64,000 nt of DNA from Sinotaia quadrata (lineage: Eukaryota > Mollusca > Gastropoda > Architaenioglossa > Viviparidae): NCBI GenBank assembly GCA_028829895.1, contig CM054181.1, positions 47,880,759 to 47,944,758 on the forward strand. The letters run 5' to 3'. Numbering within the stretch: the first letter of the stretch is position 1; each line of letters opens with the position of its first letter. The notes under the pieces are model-generated. The model saw nothing but the letters and a program-made list of their open reading frames with translations. It made no database searches and was not told the origin of the DNA. Made by a program: the position numbers and the translations under genes. Below, one piece after another: positions 41,282 through 52,545 of this stretch.

Positions 41282-41515
41282 CATGTGTTGAGTAGACGGC
41301 CTTGTGCGTTGGGATTAATGGCATGTATAAAAAAGGATGATTAGTGATAATGTGCTAGTCATGTGTTGAGTAGACGGCCTTGTGCGTTGGGATTAATGGC
41401 ATGTATAAAAAAGGATGATTAGTGATAATGTGCTAGTCATGTGTTGAGTAGACGGCCTTGTGCGTTGGGATTAATGGCATGTATAAAAAGGATGATTAGT
41501 GATAATGTGTTAATC
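41282..41515 (+). repeat. 78-bp tandem repeat, 3 near-identical copies
   Basis: Units at 41282, 41360 and 41438, starting CATGTGTTGAGTAGACGGCC; only a single A-run change and a few end changes separate them, so the duplication is recent. Confidence 0.96.
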
Positions 41516-41690
41516 GATTTTATAACATGCATTAAGTGGATTTACGTTGATTTCTGGGCTTTACACATTAATTGCAAAAGTATTAATTTATGAATAGCTT
41601 CCAATATTTAAAAATGAATTCATTCTAGAGAAAAGTAGATGTTCAAGTGAGGTACGAATTGTCGACTCGTTGCCGAATGTGAGGAACCAA

Positions 41691-42053
41691 ACGCCAGAAA
41701 AGCAAATGTTGAGTTATAACTGGGTCTCCTCGTTATCTGTAGCGAGCTAAGTTTAAACCCAAATACTGAATTATAACCGGTCTCCTCGTTATCTGTAGCG
41801 AGCTAAGTACCCAAAATACACAAGACCAGCAGTAAGGCAGTAAGCAAGCGTACCAAAATATCGCGTCTTGAACGCCAGAAAAGCAAATGTTGAGTTATAA
41901 CCGGGTCTCCTCGTTATCTGTAGCGAGCTAAGTTTAAACCCAAATACTGAATTATAACCGGTCTCCTCGTTATCTGTAGCGAGCTAAGTACCCAAAATAC
42001 ACAAGACCAGGAGTAAGGCAGTAAGCAAGCGTACCAAAATATCGCGTCTTGTG
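41691..42053 (+). repeat. 181-bp tandem duplication with an internal repeat
   Basis: Copies at 41691-41871 and 41872-42053 differ by about two bases. Each contains two copies of GGTCTCCTCGTTATCTGTAG then CGAGCTAAGT, about 70 bases apart, so that word occurs four times. Confidence 0.96.
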
Positions 42054-42230
42054 TTTAAACTTGTAGTTGTAATGACGTATTTGAGAGGAAGACAATTTTA
42101 AAATAATATTTTGCAGAAATTCACCAGTGAAAGTTTATTGTACCAAAGAACTTATTTATTGAAAATAATTACTACCATTTCTATAGAATCTTGATATACT
42201 CAGGTAGGCAATGGCATCTTTTTCTAAAAG

Positions 42231-42420
42231 TTCCTAACTGGTGTTGTGAGCGCGTGTGACAACCATCTTAACTAACTTTATAAAATAGATTTCATGGATA
42301 AATAGCTCAGAACGCAGTAAGACTTTCTAACTGGTATTGTGAGCGCATGTGACACCCATCTTAAATAACTTTTAAAAAATAGATATCATGGGTAAAGAAG
42401 TCAGAATGCAGTAAGAGTTT
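42231..42420 (+). repeat. 93-bp tandem duplication, 2 copies
   Basis: Copies at about 42231 and 42323 share TCTAACTGGTATTGTGAGCG and AATAGATTTCATGG-type words and differ at about 10 % of positions. Confidence 0.9.
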
Positions 42421-42424
42421 CTCA

Positions 42425-43000
42425 GTGAGAGAAGAAGGCACGTCAAGAGTTTGACCGGATTGTCTCTAAGTATAGAGATTCAAAAATAATATAAATACAG
42501 TTATAAATAATAATCACGATCCGTCATCATTTCCGACAGCCTTTCATTAATACGATTGTATTTATTGTGTATATGTTAATTAGCACTATATAAACGTTTA
42601 CTACTTGGCATGAAAAGATTAATGCAAAAACGTTTTGGTCTCCACACTACAATTTTATTTCAGTTTTCAGTTTTGTAAATATAATTAATTTATTTGCTCT
42701 TTAATACAGATAAGTGTTGTAGGAGTATAGTATAACACTTTACATCAACACTTCTCCACAATTTTCAAAATGTGGTAGTAACTAATGAATGGTAGGTCAA
42801 CGTAACAGGTGGTCTAACGATAATAAAAACACAGGAAGAGAAAAAGTGCCTATCTTGATTGCAAGTAACAGTTGTCTCCTTATCTGTAACATCCTGTTGA
42901 GTAGCGGTTGAAATCTTCACTCTGGGACCAGAAAGTTTGTGGAGGCAGAATACCTCACAACTGAAACCGGACTTATTGAATAGGGACTAAAGTCTGCACA
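42425..43000. other. Non-coding stretch
   Basis: AT-rich unique sequence; nothing recognised. Confidence 0.45.
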
Positions 43001-43390
43001 TCAGACAAAAATTGTCTCATTGGACCAGGGTCTTCGAGAAAGTTTGGAATAGGATCTTCAGATTAGGTTAGAATTTTCACATGTGAAAGAAACTTTGCTT
43101 AAATACCGTATACATTTGACGTAAAGGATCTTCACGTTGGATTAGAGTCTTGAAATGGGATGGAAATGGATCTTCAGTTTGGATTAGAATCTTGAAATGT
43201 GATGAAAATTACCTTGGACCGGGATATGTATTTTGAACAGGATCTTCACATTAGATTGGAATTTTGAAATGGGATGGAAATTGTATCTTCATATTGAGTT
43301 AAGATCTTCAAACGGGACGCAATTTCGAATTACGAGTGAAGATTATAATCTTTATCTGGGACAGAATGAGAATCTTTATTTAGAACCGAC
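43001..43390 (+). repeat. Degenerate GGATCTTCA / TTGAAATGGGATGGAAAT repeat
   Basis: Five to seven diverged units of about 45-65 bases sharing GGATCTTCA, GGATTAGAATCTTGAAAT and GGGATGGAAAT. Confidence 0.75.
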
Positions 43391-44800
43391 CAGCTGAATT
43401 GTAAACAAACATTGAATAAAATGATCTTGGCTTTTTATTTATTGACATTTTTGTTTAAAAGCAGTCTTGTTCTCTTTTTCAGACTAATTAATGGATATAT
43501 AATTAATCAAACTTGAAATTAGATTCTTAAACCAGGACTGATTTAGGCAAATAGTGTTTACATCTAACAAGAGGAGGAGGGGCAGGGAGAGGTAGCAACT
43601 GCCCTGAAAGGAGTCTTGCACGGCATCTAGGAGAAGATTAACGGTCTCAACAAGCCAAAACAAGCCCAAAGAGTTGCGCGACTTGGTATTTTAGGGATCA
43701 CATGCAATCTTTCGCGCCAATTTATGTCTCGGACGACGGTGGATATGTAATGATGCAAAGGGCTCTTGACCCGCGATGAAATAGCGACTGTCACAACTTT
43801 CCTGTGCATGCTGCAAAATCCCAAATGGACACTTCCATTACAGATTTGTGTTGCATTTCCGGTGTTTGTTGTCGATAACACTATACACTATCTTTTATTT
43901 ATTTAGTGTTTGTTCAAGTTAGGCTCCAGAAAAGTTATATAACGAAAATATCGCTACTTTACTCTTCAGTGCGAGTAACTATCGGCTGTTAAAAAAAAAA
44001 AATCAAATTTAATATTCCAAAGTCCGGATAAATAGCCTTCATGTTTAGTTAGTTTAACGAGGCACTGCCCCCCACCCCACTTAGTCCAATGAATGGCCTC
44101 CCTGGATACAAACTTATCAACCAGAACGTGATTATTGTTTAGTATTGCTAGATCCGGACTGGACTGATATAAAAGTGTATACTTCGAATACATATTTAAA
44201 AACCACAGAGACAAGAAAACTTACGTACTGACAACAGAATGAGTAAATAACAAAGTGCACTTTTCACAACTTCTGTGACATTGTGAATTAGGAAGTGAAA
44301 CGTCACAAAGCTTTGATTTGAGGTAATTAATGCCATACTATTTTTCTTATTAATTTATAAGTATCCCTTTTCGTTTTTGCGTGTTTGGGAATACACAGGT
44401 ATTGTTGAAAGATCAATAGTAGATTTTTTTTTTTAAAAGGAGAAAATAAATGGGGATTGTTTGTATTTACAGATAATTCGGGGAAGGTATATGAAAGGAG
44501 AGATTATAAAAATGGAAGTGTAACAATAGAGAAAACTTAAAGGGGAGGGTTGAACAAGGGCTGATAACTGTGGATGCGATTCTGAGCTTGACTCTAACAA
44601 CGTGTGCAATCTAATAGCCTCGGCGAGTTCATATGTGGTCAGTCTGTAGCAAATGACCGCGGATTGTCAGTGCCACTCGATGACCTCGGCCTCGCTAAAT
44701 AATGGCTGAGGGCAGTTTTGCAACATAAAGGCAACCTATCATCTTCCGCCTGGCTACGATAAACGTTTACAGAGACGGAAGACGGATTCCAGACATTTAG
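43391..44800. other. Non-coding stretch with two complex islands
   Basis: 43640-43880 and 44560-44770 have higher GC and CpG content and no internal repeats, in contrast to their surroundings. No splice-bounded frame or protein motif was recognised in either, so regulatory or RNA function is possible but unsupported. Confidence 0.4.
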
Positions 44801-44805
44801 AAAAT

Positions 44806-45225
44806 TATAAGACGATTATTTGACGTGATGCTTACAAATAATTATGCTAGACTTTTACTTGATTATATTATCACTCTAATATTAGACATGATACTTACAA
44901 ATAATTATGCTAGACTTTTACGAGATTATTAGACGATTATTAGACTTGATACTTACAAATAATGATGCCTGACATTAAAGATTATCAGACGATTAGAGGT
45001 GATACTTACAAATATTGATGCCTGACATTTACAAGATTATCAGATGATTATTAGACTTAATACTTACAAATAATTATGCCTGACAATTACAAGATTATCA
45101 TGCTAATATTAGACTTGATACAAATAATTATGCCTGACAATTACAAGATTATCATGCTAATATTAGACTTGATACAAATAATTATGCCTGACAATTACAA
45201 GATTATCTTGCTAATTTTAGGTATT
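44806..45225 (+). repeat. 50-60-bp tandem repeat, about 7 copies
   Basis: GATTATTAGACTTGATACTT then ACAAATAATTATGCCTGACA; the last three units (45040-45225) lost the ACTTAC part and are closest to one another. Confidence 0.9.
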
Positions 45226-45615
45226 ATTTACTAATTCAGGGGTCACTGGCTATATAGTACAAATGTAGATCACAGATTGCAAACGTTTCCTACAACAGCC
45301 TAATACAAATAAACGTTTCATGTAACAGCCCTAATACAAATAAACAGTTCATGGACATAGTGTTTTAGTGAAATGTGTGTGTGCATGCGTGTAGTGGAAA
45401 AGAGACAGTTAAACAGAAAGTTTTGTAATTGATCTAATAAGATACATTGCCATTCTTGCTCGGACCACACAATTTCTAAATGTTGACTTGAATGAAAATC
45501 AACGATATTAACGTCGCGTTTATTACAGAAAAGGCAAATGGTTATGATAGTCTTAAAGTACTAGTTTATAACCGTTATTATAGAAAAGAGAAAGTAACAG
45601 ATGCCTGCGAATATT
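45226..45615. other. Non-coding spacer
   Basis: Includes a 30-bp duplication at about 45298-45350 (CCTAATACAAATAAACGTTT). Nothing else recognised. Confidence 0.5.
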
Positions 45616-45618
45616 TTG

Positions 45619-45656
<38 letters not shown>
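45616..45656. repeat. (GT)n microsatellite
   Basis: About 18 GT dinucleotides with one GC interruption. Confidence 0.96.
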
Positions 45657-45657
<1 letters not shown>

Positions 45658-45889
45658 ATACATGTGATGACTAATCTTAATGTTAGAAATCGGAAGTAAC
45701 TTTGAGTAAATAAAAAGAAATATAATGCTAAACATCTGAGAATTTGCTTTCTACAGCCAAAATCTTTGCTTGAAATCAATAATTTTCACACTCGACCTCC
45801 TCTATCAGAACTATCTCCGCCATTACACAATCACTACCACAATTACTACTATCATAACTACAATTGCCATGACCAAAACCACCACTACA

Positions 45890-46495
45890 CTATAACAAAG
45901 TAATACTACCACCATTACCTTACCACCTCCGTCTTACTTACCACTTCTGTCATCATTCCCAATCCAGTCACTACTACCACCATCAAAACTAAAACCACCG
46001 TCACAACTACTATATCAATCATTACCACTACCATAACTAACATCACCACTGCTATAGTATCATCAGTATAACCATCGTTACTATTACAGTAACTATCATC
46101 ACCACTACTATAACTATCATCACCACTATCACCACTACTATATATAAATATCATCACCAGTATCACCACTACTATAACTATCATCACCACTATCATCACT
46201 ACTATAACTATCATCACCACTATCACCACTACTATATATAAATATCATCACCACTATCACCACTACTATAACTATCATCACCACTACTATAACTATCATC
46301 ACTATTATCACCACTACTATAACTGTCATCACCACTATCACCACTACTATAACTATCATCACCACTATCACCACTACTATAACTATCATCACCTCTATAA
46401 CCACCGCCACAACTGCTATAACTGTCATCCCACAACTATAACACCATCACCTCTGTTATAACTGTCATTATCATTGCCGTCATCATCACCACCAG
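45890..46495 (+). repeat. ACT/ATC/ACC triplet-based minisatellite
   Basis: ACTATCACCACTACTATAAC then TATCATCACC repeated with variable register across about 600 bases. All triplets avoid stops in several frames, giving long meaningless antisense frames rich in Val/Ile/Ser/Asp. Confidence 0.93.
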
Positions 46496-46549
46496 TAGTT
46501 GATATTCACTCAGTTAGCTCTTCATAAGATGGTTTGTACGTAAGCAGCC

Positions 46550-46850
46550 TGCTCTACCTAGGGTGGTTTATATTGATGTGTTATTAGCTTGACCTGGGGT
46601 GGTTTATATTGATGTGTTATTAGCGTGACCTGGGGTGGTTTATATTGTTGTATTATTAGCTTGACCTGGGGTGGTTTATATTGATGTGTTATTAGCTCTA
46701 CCTAGGGTGGTTTATATTGATGTGTTATTAGCTTGACCTGGGGTGGTTTATATTGATGTGTTATTAGCTCTACCTAGGGCGGTTTATATTGATGTGTTAT
46801 TAGCTTGAACTGGGGTGGTTCGTATTAATGCATTTAGCTCTATATGCAGT
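46550..46850 (+). repeat. 37-bp tandem repeat, about 8 copies
   Basis: GGGGTGGTTTATATTGATGT then GTTATTAGCTTGACCT; two unit types (TTGACCTGGG and TCTACCTAGG) partly alternate. Confidence 0.93.
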
Positions 46851-47045
46851 GGTTTTCATTCCTACTGTTAGTTTTACTGTATTAAACATGGCGCACTAGC
46901 TTACATATTAAAGCCGATATGGGAATAGATTATTATTAATTATCTACGGCGACTGTTATTAATACTTTGGATGTAAATAATTATCGCCCGCCTCCCCATA
47001 ATAAGTATTGTGATTTAGAAGACTATACGAGATTGTTGCGCTTCA

Positions 47046-48020
47046 TGTACATTAGACTAAGTAATATTACAGTATTACAACATTACAATACACTAAACAA
47101 TAATATATAAAAATATATAACAGCACAAGGAATGTACATTAGACTGTAAGTAATATTACAGTATTACAACACTACAATACACTAAACAATAATATATAAA
47201 AATATATAACAGCACAAGGAATGTACATTAGACTAAGTAATATTACAGTATTACAACATTACAATACACTAAACAATAATATATAAAAATATATAACAGC
47301 ACAAGGAATGTACATTAGACTGTAAGTAATATTACAGTATTACAACATTACAATACACTAAACAATAATATATAAAAATATATAACAGCACAAGGAATGT
47401 ACATTAGACTGTAAGTAATATTACAGTATTACAACACTACAATACACTAAACAATAATATATAAAAATATATAACAGCACAAGGAATGTACATTAGACTG
47501 TAAGTAATATTACAGTATTACAACACTACAATACACTAAACAATAATATATAAAAATATATAACAGCACAAGGAATGTACATTAGACTGTAAGTAATATT
47601 ACAGTATTACAACATTACAATACACTAAACAATAATATATAAAAATATATAACAGCACAAGGAATGTACATTAGACTGTAAGTAATATTACAGTATTACA
47701 ACATTACAATACACTAAACAATAATATATAAAAATATATAACAGCACAAGGAATGTACATTAGACTGTAAGTAATATTACAGTATTACAACACTACAATA
47801 CACTAAACAATAATATATAAAAATATATAACAGCACAAGGAATGTACATTAGACTGTAAGTAATATTACAGTATTACAACACTACAATACACTAAACAAT
47901 AATATATAAAAATATATAACAGCACAAGGAATGTACATTAGACTGTAAGTAATATTACAGTATTACAACATTACAATACACTAAACAATAATATATAAAA
48001 ATATATAACAGCACAAGGAA
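47046..48020 (+). repeat. 87/89-bp tandem array, 11 copies
   Basis: Units start at 47046, 47133, 47222, 47309, 47398, 47487, 47576, 47665, 47754, 47843 and 47932. Unit start TGTACATTAGACTGTAAGTA, unit end AACAGCACAAGGAA. Units 1 and 3 lack a TG (GACTAAG for GACTGTAAG); the others differ only at ACATTAC versus ACACTAC. Near-perfect homogeneity indicates recent amplification. Confidence 0.97.
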
Positions 48021-48796
48021 TGATAATAAATGAACGTTTAACTTTCTCAATCATTACTCTTACAGGTCAGTGTGACCTACGACATATATGCTTCCATCTG
48101 TAAGTCACTAATCGCGGCTATTCGATCTGTACGCAGTTCTCGCCACCAAGAGTGTGGACAGTCAAGTATTGACTTACTTTACTGACTTAGTCGTAAATCG
48201 ACAAGGAAGCAGAAGTCTGTCGGCCGACTGTTTGAATTTGACCGCGAGCTCAAAGACCAGCGCCAAAGTCCCTGCCCGGCTCTTGACACATTAGCAGAAA
48301 AGTCAGCACTCCAGCAGCTCAAAAAGCAAATCGAAGTTACGCTGGCCTAAAGGAAGCCCGCAGTCTCATTCACCAGAAACCCTCCTCGACCCGAAGTCAG
48401 AAAAATCGTACAAGGAAAGTGAAAGTCGGAACTGGAATCTCAAACTGGAAACTCAAATGGAACTGGACACGAGGAAAGTAGAAGCCAGAAATTGTTCAAT
48501 ACGGTTAGGATTTGAACTAAAGAACTACCTTAGAGTTCTCTCTTGCACCTAATTAATCACTTGACGATCTCCGAAATGAAAGTTTCCTTGAAAATGCGGT
48601 CCTTGTTGAATTGTTCACTCTCTCTTTCATTCACTCATCATGGGGCGAAATGAGTACAAGGTCATGCCAAATTAAATGTATTTCTTACTTTAAAACACAT
48701 TTACTATCATTTAAGCTACGAATACAACACACTAGCATACAGATATAGTATATAATTGCTTTAAAATATACAATATTTACTTGGGTAAATAAAGAG
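48021..48796. other. Non-coding, GC-richer stretch
   Basis: 48060-48420 is unusually GC-rich for the window (for example CGCGAGCTCAAAGACCAGCG). I find no consistent frame, tRNA fold or transposon end. Confidence 0.45.
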
Positions 48797-49165
48797 CTTA
48801 AACGAGCTACAAAATAATTTAATCAAGACAGGAAAACGAGCTACAAAATAATTTAATCAAGACAGGAAAACGAGCTACAAAATAATTTAATCAAGACAGG
48901 AAAACGAGCTACAAAATCATTTAATCAAGACAGGAAAACGAGCTACAAAATCATTTAATCAAGACAGGAAAACGAGCTACAAAATCATTTAATCAAGACA
49001 GGAAAACGAGCTACAAAATAATTTAATCAAGACAGGAAAACGAGCTACAAAATCATTTAATCAAGACAGGAAAACGAGCTACAAAATAATTTAATAAAGA
49101 CGGGAAAACGAGCTACAAAATCATTTAATAAAGACGGGAAAACGAGCTACAAAATAATTTAGACA
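48797..49165 (+). repeat. 34-bp tandem repeat, 11 copies
   Basis: CGAGCTACAAAATAATTTAA then TCAAGACAGGAAAA, beginning at 48803 and recurring every 34 bases to 49143; variants ATAATTT/ATCATTT and CAAGACAGG/AAAGACGGG. Confidence 0.95.
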
Positions 49166-50880
49166 CCACAAGACAACGACCTACTTAATAATGTAGACAT
49201 CTCACAAGAAAGCGAGCTTAAGCGCACAACCATTGGTTTTGGCACTATTACTGCTTTCGTCACAGAATACATTTCGAAACATTTCACGGCCTTTGTCGCA
49301 TTAATACTATTGGTGCCCACTTAATGAGTTTCTCTGATTAATTTAAAACTGGCGACTTAAAGAATGCATACACCTAAAATTACATTTTGTCTTTCTAACT
49401 GAAATATGATAACTTCAAAGATAACGAATATTTATACTTATTATAATAATTATCGTTTATCTTATTATCTCGAATCTAGTAACTTTCAAGAAAAAATGTA
49501 TACACTTATAATTAAAGCTTAACTTAATAACTTAAATTTTGTGATTTTAATGATGAAAAATTCACAGACTTGCAATTAACGCTTGTCTTGTTAATATAAA
49601 TCTAATGCCTTTAATGATAAGAAATGCAAAAACGTATACTGCAGAGCATAAGCGCCAAACAAATGCACAGTTGGAGAGGTGGTGGAGTCTCTTTTATACA
49701 CTAAAAAGAGTGATTAATTTTTTAAATAAATAATTAAAACATTTTTTGTACTTCTTTATGCAACTTGTTAACTTAAAGTGACTAATTTGAAATATAGATG
49801 AAAATCTGCAATATTCTTTACAGCTTGGATAAAAAAAAATTAAAGAAGGATTACAGAGATCTTTGTATATAAGTTGTTCCCCAAATAAGCACGTATTTAT
49901 TTATCACTTAGAGAATGAAGCTATTCATACGACTTATATACACACATTATAGTAACAAAATAATTAAAAATTGATCAATTTTTGTTAAGAGTGGATTTTA
50001 TTTCCGGACATTAAGTACTACCATCTCTGATATCTCAGAAACATATGTTTTCATAAATAAAGATGTAGCCTTAAGAACTCTAAACAAATGCATAAATTAT
50101 TTGTTCTGCTGCTCCTCCTCACTACCCCCGTCACCATCATCATCGTGGTCGATGTCGTTGTCATGTACATCCCGATTCAAATTATACAGGATTTATTGCG
50201 CGAACGAACAAGTGAGCCAAATTCAATGAACTGTATCAGCATGCTTGCAGACCACAACCAATGGATTTCAGAAGCAAGCCCAAGGGATTTTGTTACACGA
50301 ACTTTTATTAATTCAGCATTGACACTGTTGTGTACTGACTTGAATAACAGTCTCTGCAGCATCGGTTTGTAAAACGTGTGACGCACACGAATATTTATTT
50401 TTTACGCAGCAAAGGTATTTCCCCACTGTTGTCAGAACGTCCGGTACTTCAGTTTTTGAACGTTTATTATTTCTGAAGAGGTTACTAGTTCAACAAAGCA
50501 AAATTTGCCAGAAATTCACCTACACATTTTGAGGTACGCTTTTATACTTTAATGATTAAATTTTGCACCTGCCATGATTAAGTTTTCCGAAATATATTTA
50601 TAAAGATTAAAATTGGTCCGTCGCTCTTAGGTCTGACCTCGAAGTTATGTGAGTTTGAGGTCAAAGGCATTGTAGTTTGCCTTGTGCACGTACAAATTAA
50701 TTTCCGGCTCATTCGTCGCTTGTTTAGCGAAGCGCGTCAATCATTTTCATGAAGAGGAGATTACTCGAGCAGCTGTCGTCTTGACCTAGTGCATAACATC
50801 CCTTGCATTCTTAGTAAATGATGCTTTTATTGAAATCAGTAGCGAGAACAGTTCCGAGTATATTCTATATTTTTAATTTC
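49166..50880. other. Non-coding stretch
   Basis: AT-rich to 50090; a 94-codon frame at 50088-50372 has a hydrophobic start but no recognised family. 50615-50785 carries several nuclear-receptor half-site words. No gene supported. Confidence 0.45.
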
Positions 50881-51045
50881 CTTTCATACTGTGTTTTAAT
50901 AATAAAAATAATGCAAACTGTTCAAAACATGTTCTATTGATTTCATTCTGTTTTAATAATAAAGATAATACAAACTGTTCAAGACATATTCTATTGATTT
51001 CATTCTGTTTTAACAATAAAAATAATACAAACTCTTCAAGACACA
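50881..51045 (+). repeat. 58-bp tandem repeat, 3 copies
   Basis: CTGTTTTAATAATAAAAATA then ATACAAACTGTTCAAGACAT and ATTCTATTGATTTCATT; about 57-59 bp period. Confidence 0.92.
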
Positions 51046-52225
51046 TAAGAAAACTAACGATAATATAGCAAAACAGACTAATGAATATACATGTACAGGG
51101 AGAACATTAAACCAAGGTCGGCGCAAAGCTGTTAAACGTCCTAGGCGAGACTTAAAATTTGTGCTCCAGTTGTGTTCCGTGCCATTTATAAGCTTATTCG
51201 TCTATAATTAGAACCAACCGCAACTCGATTGTGTGTCTGCGTGTGTGTATTCATGCGAGACCAGTCAGAATACTGTGTGAGGCAGTACCTGTAAGGAAAA
51301 CAGCAAAATAAGGATGTATGAGAAAATGCAAGTATCTACACTGCAATGAATGGCTTCTTCCAGCAGTCATTTTCAGGGAAAATGTAAAACCTCTTAAATG
51401 AATTGAGATCTAAATTTTAAAAAATTATATACCTGTGCAATTGCATAAATCTAAATCAAATGTGAATTTTACCACGTGATAGATCGTTCATTTCAACACA
51501 TTTCTTTATTCGTAAATCTGCGTACTCTTGAGTCTAAGCTCTTTACAATTTTACGAAAGAAAACTAAACCCCCCAAAAAGCCAAACAAACAGAAACAAAT
51601 CCAGGCATTTACGAAGAAGTGAAAGTAACTCAACATGACAATAGCACACATTTACATAGGTTATATCTCAATTTTAAAATCGGAATTTAAGCTTTTTAAA
51701 TACAGCATTTACTTTCGTAAAATTCCCGGAGTTGACACTATGTGAACACGCCGTAAATTTGGCATTTAGAATTTTCAAAGGAGGTTACAAATATGCAAAG
51801 CATGAAATTTAAGCTCCGTATTATGCTTTGCATACATCCAAATAAATTATGGGCATTATTTCGCAATAGCACAAACCCGTCCTATACCCAACATAACATT
51901 GTCATTTATGCTTTATTTATTTTCGCTTTAAATCATCATTATCGTTGAGTTAATTTGTTTGTTTGTAGCTTAAATTAAAGTCGGCCGATTTTTTCATTTT
52001 TAGGCTAGTGCATAAGTGACTTCTCAATTTCTCTCTCACACAGCTTGCTTAAATTATCTTCAAGAGGGGTACTCCAAACAAAAACAAAAAAATGTTTCTT
52101 GTTTTCTTGAGCTTCTCCGAGAACATATAAGGGTCTGCTCTTGACAATCCATTGCTGATTCTCTTGTCTCGCAGACTGACAGTTTCTTTCTATTTCTTCC
52201 TTAACTGTCAATAGTGTGCCCCAAC
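51046..52225. other. Non-coding stretch
   Basis: AT-rich unique sequence; nothing recognised. Confidence 0.45.
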
Positions 52226-52228
52226 CAA

Positions 52229-52545
52229 TGTTTGACAATTGATACAAACTATCCAATTCTCCTTCAAAACGCTGTTTGACAATTGATACAAACTATCCAA
52301 TTCTCCTTCAAAACGCTGTTTGACAATTGATACAAACTATCCAATTCTCCTACAAAATGTTTGACAATTGATACAAACTATCCAATTCTCCTAAAATCTC
52401 TGTTTGACAAATGATACAAACTATCCAATTCTCCTAAAAAAACGCTGTTTGACAATTGATGCAAACTATCCAATTCTCTTAAAAAAGCGCTGTTTGACAA
52501 TTGATACAAACTATCCAATTCTCCTAAAAAATACGCTGTTTGTCC
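52229..52545 (+). repeat. 44-bp tandem repeat, about 7 copies
   Basis: TGTTTGACAATTGATACAAA then CTATCCAATTCTCCTAAAAA and ACGC, units at about 52229, 52273, 52316, 52359, 52401, 52446 and 52491. Confidence 0.93.

Noticed and set aside
45915..46435. Overlapping antisense frames rich in Val/Ile or Ser/Asp
   Set aside because: ACT/ATC/ACC triplet repeat open in several frames.
48500..48535. tRNA B-box-like word (GGATTTGAACT)
   Set aside because: No matching A box, no cloverleaf arms; no tRNA or rRNA gene seen anywhere in the window.
48797..49165. Regular direct repeats reminiscent of a CRISPR array
   Set aside because: Units are contiguous with no unique spacers and lie in a eukaryotic genome; the same holds for the other arrays.
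50088..50372. 94-codon frame with a hydrophobic N-terminus like a signal peptide
   Set aside because: Alone in non-coding DNA, no family motif, no splice partners, and the antisense strand is also open over most of it.
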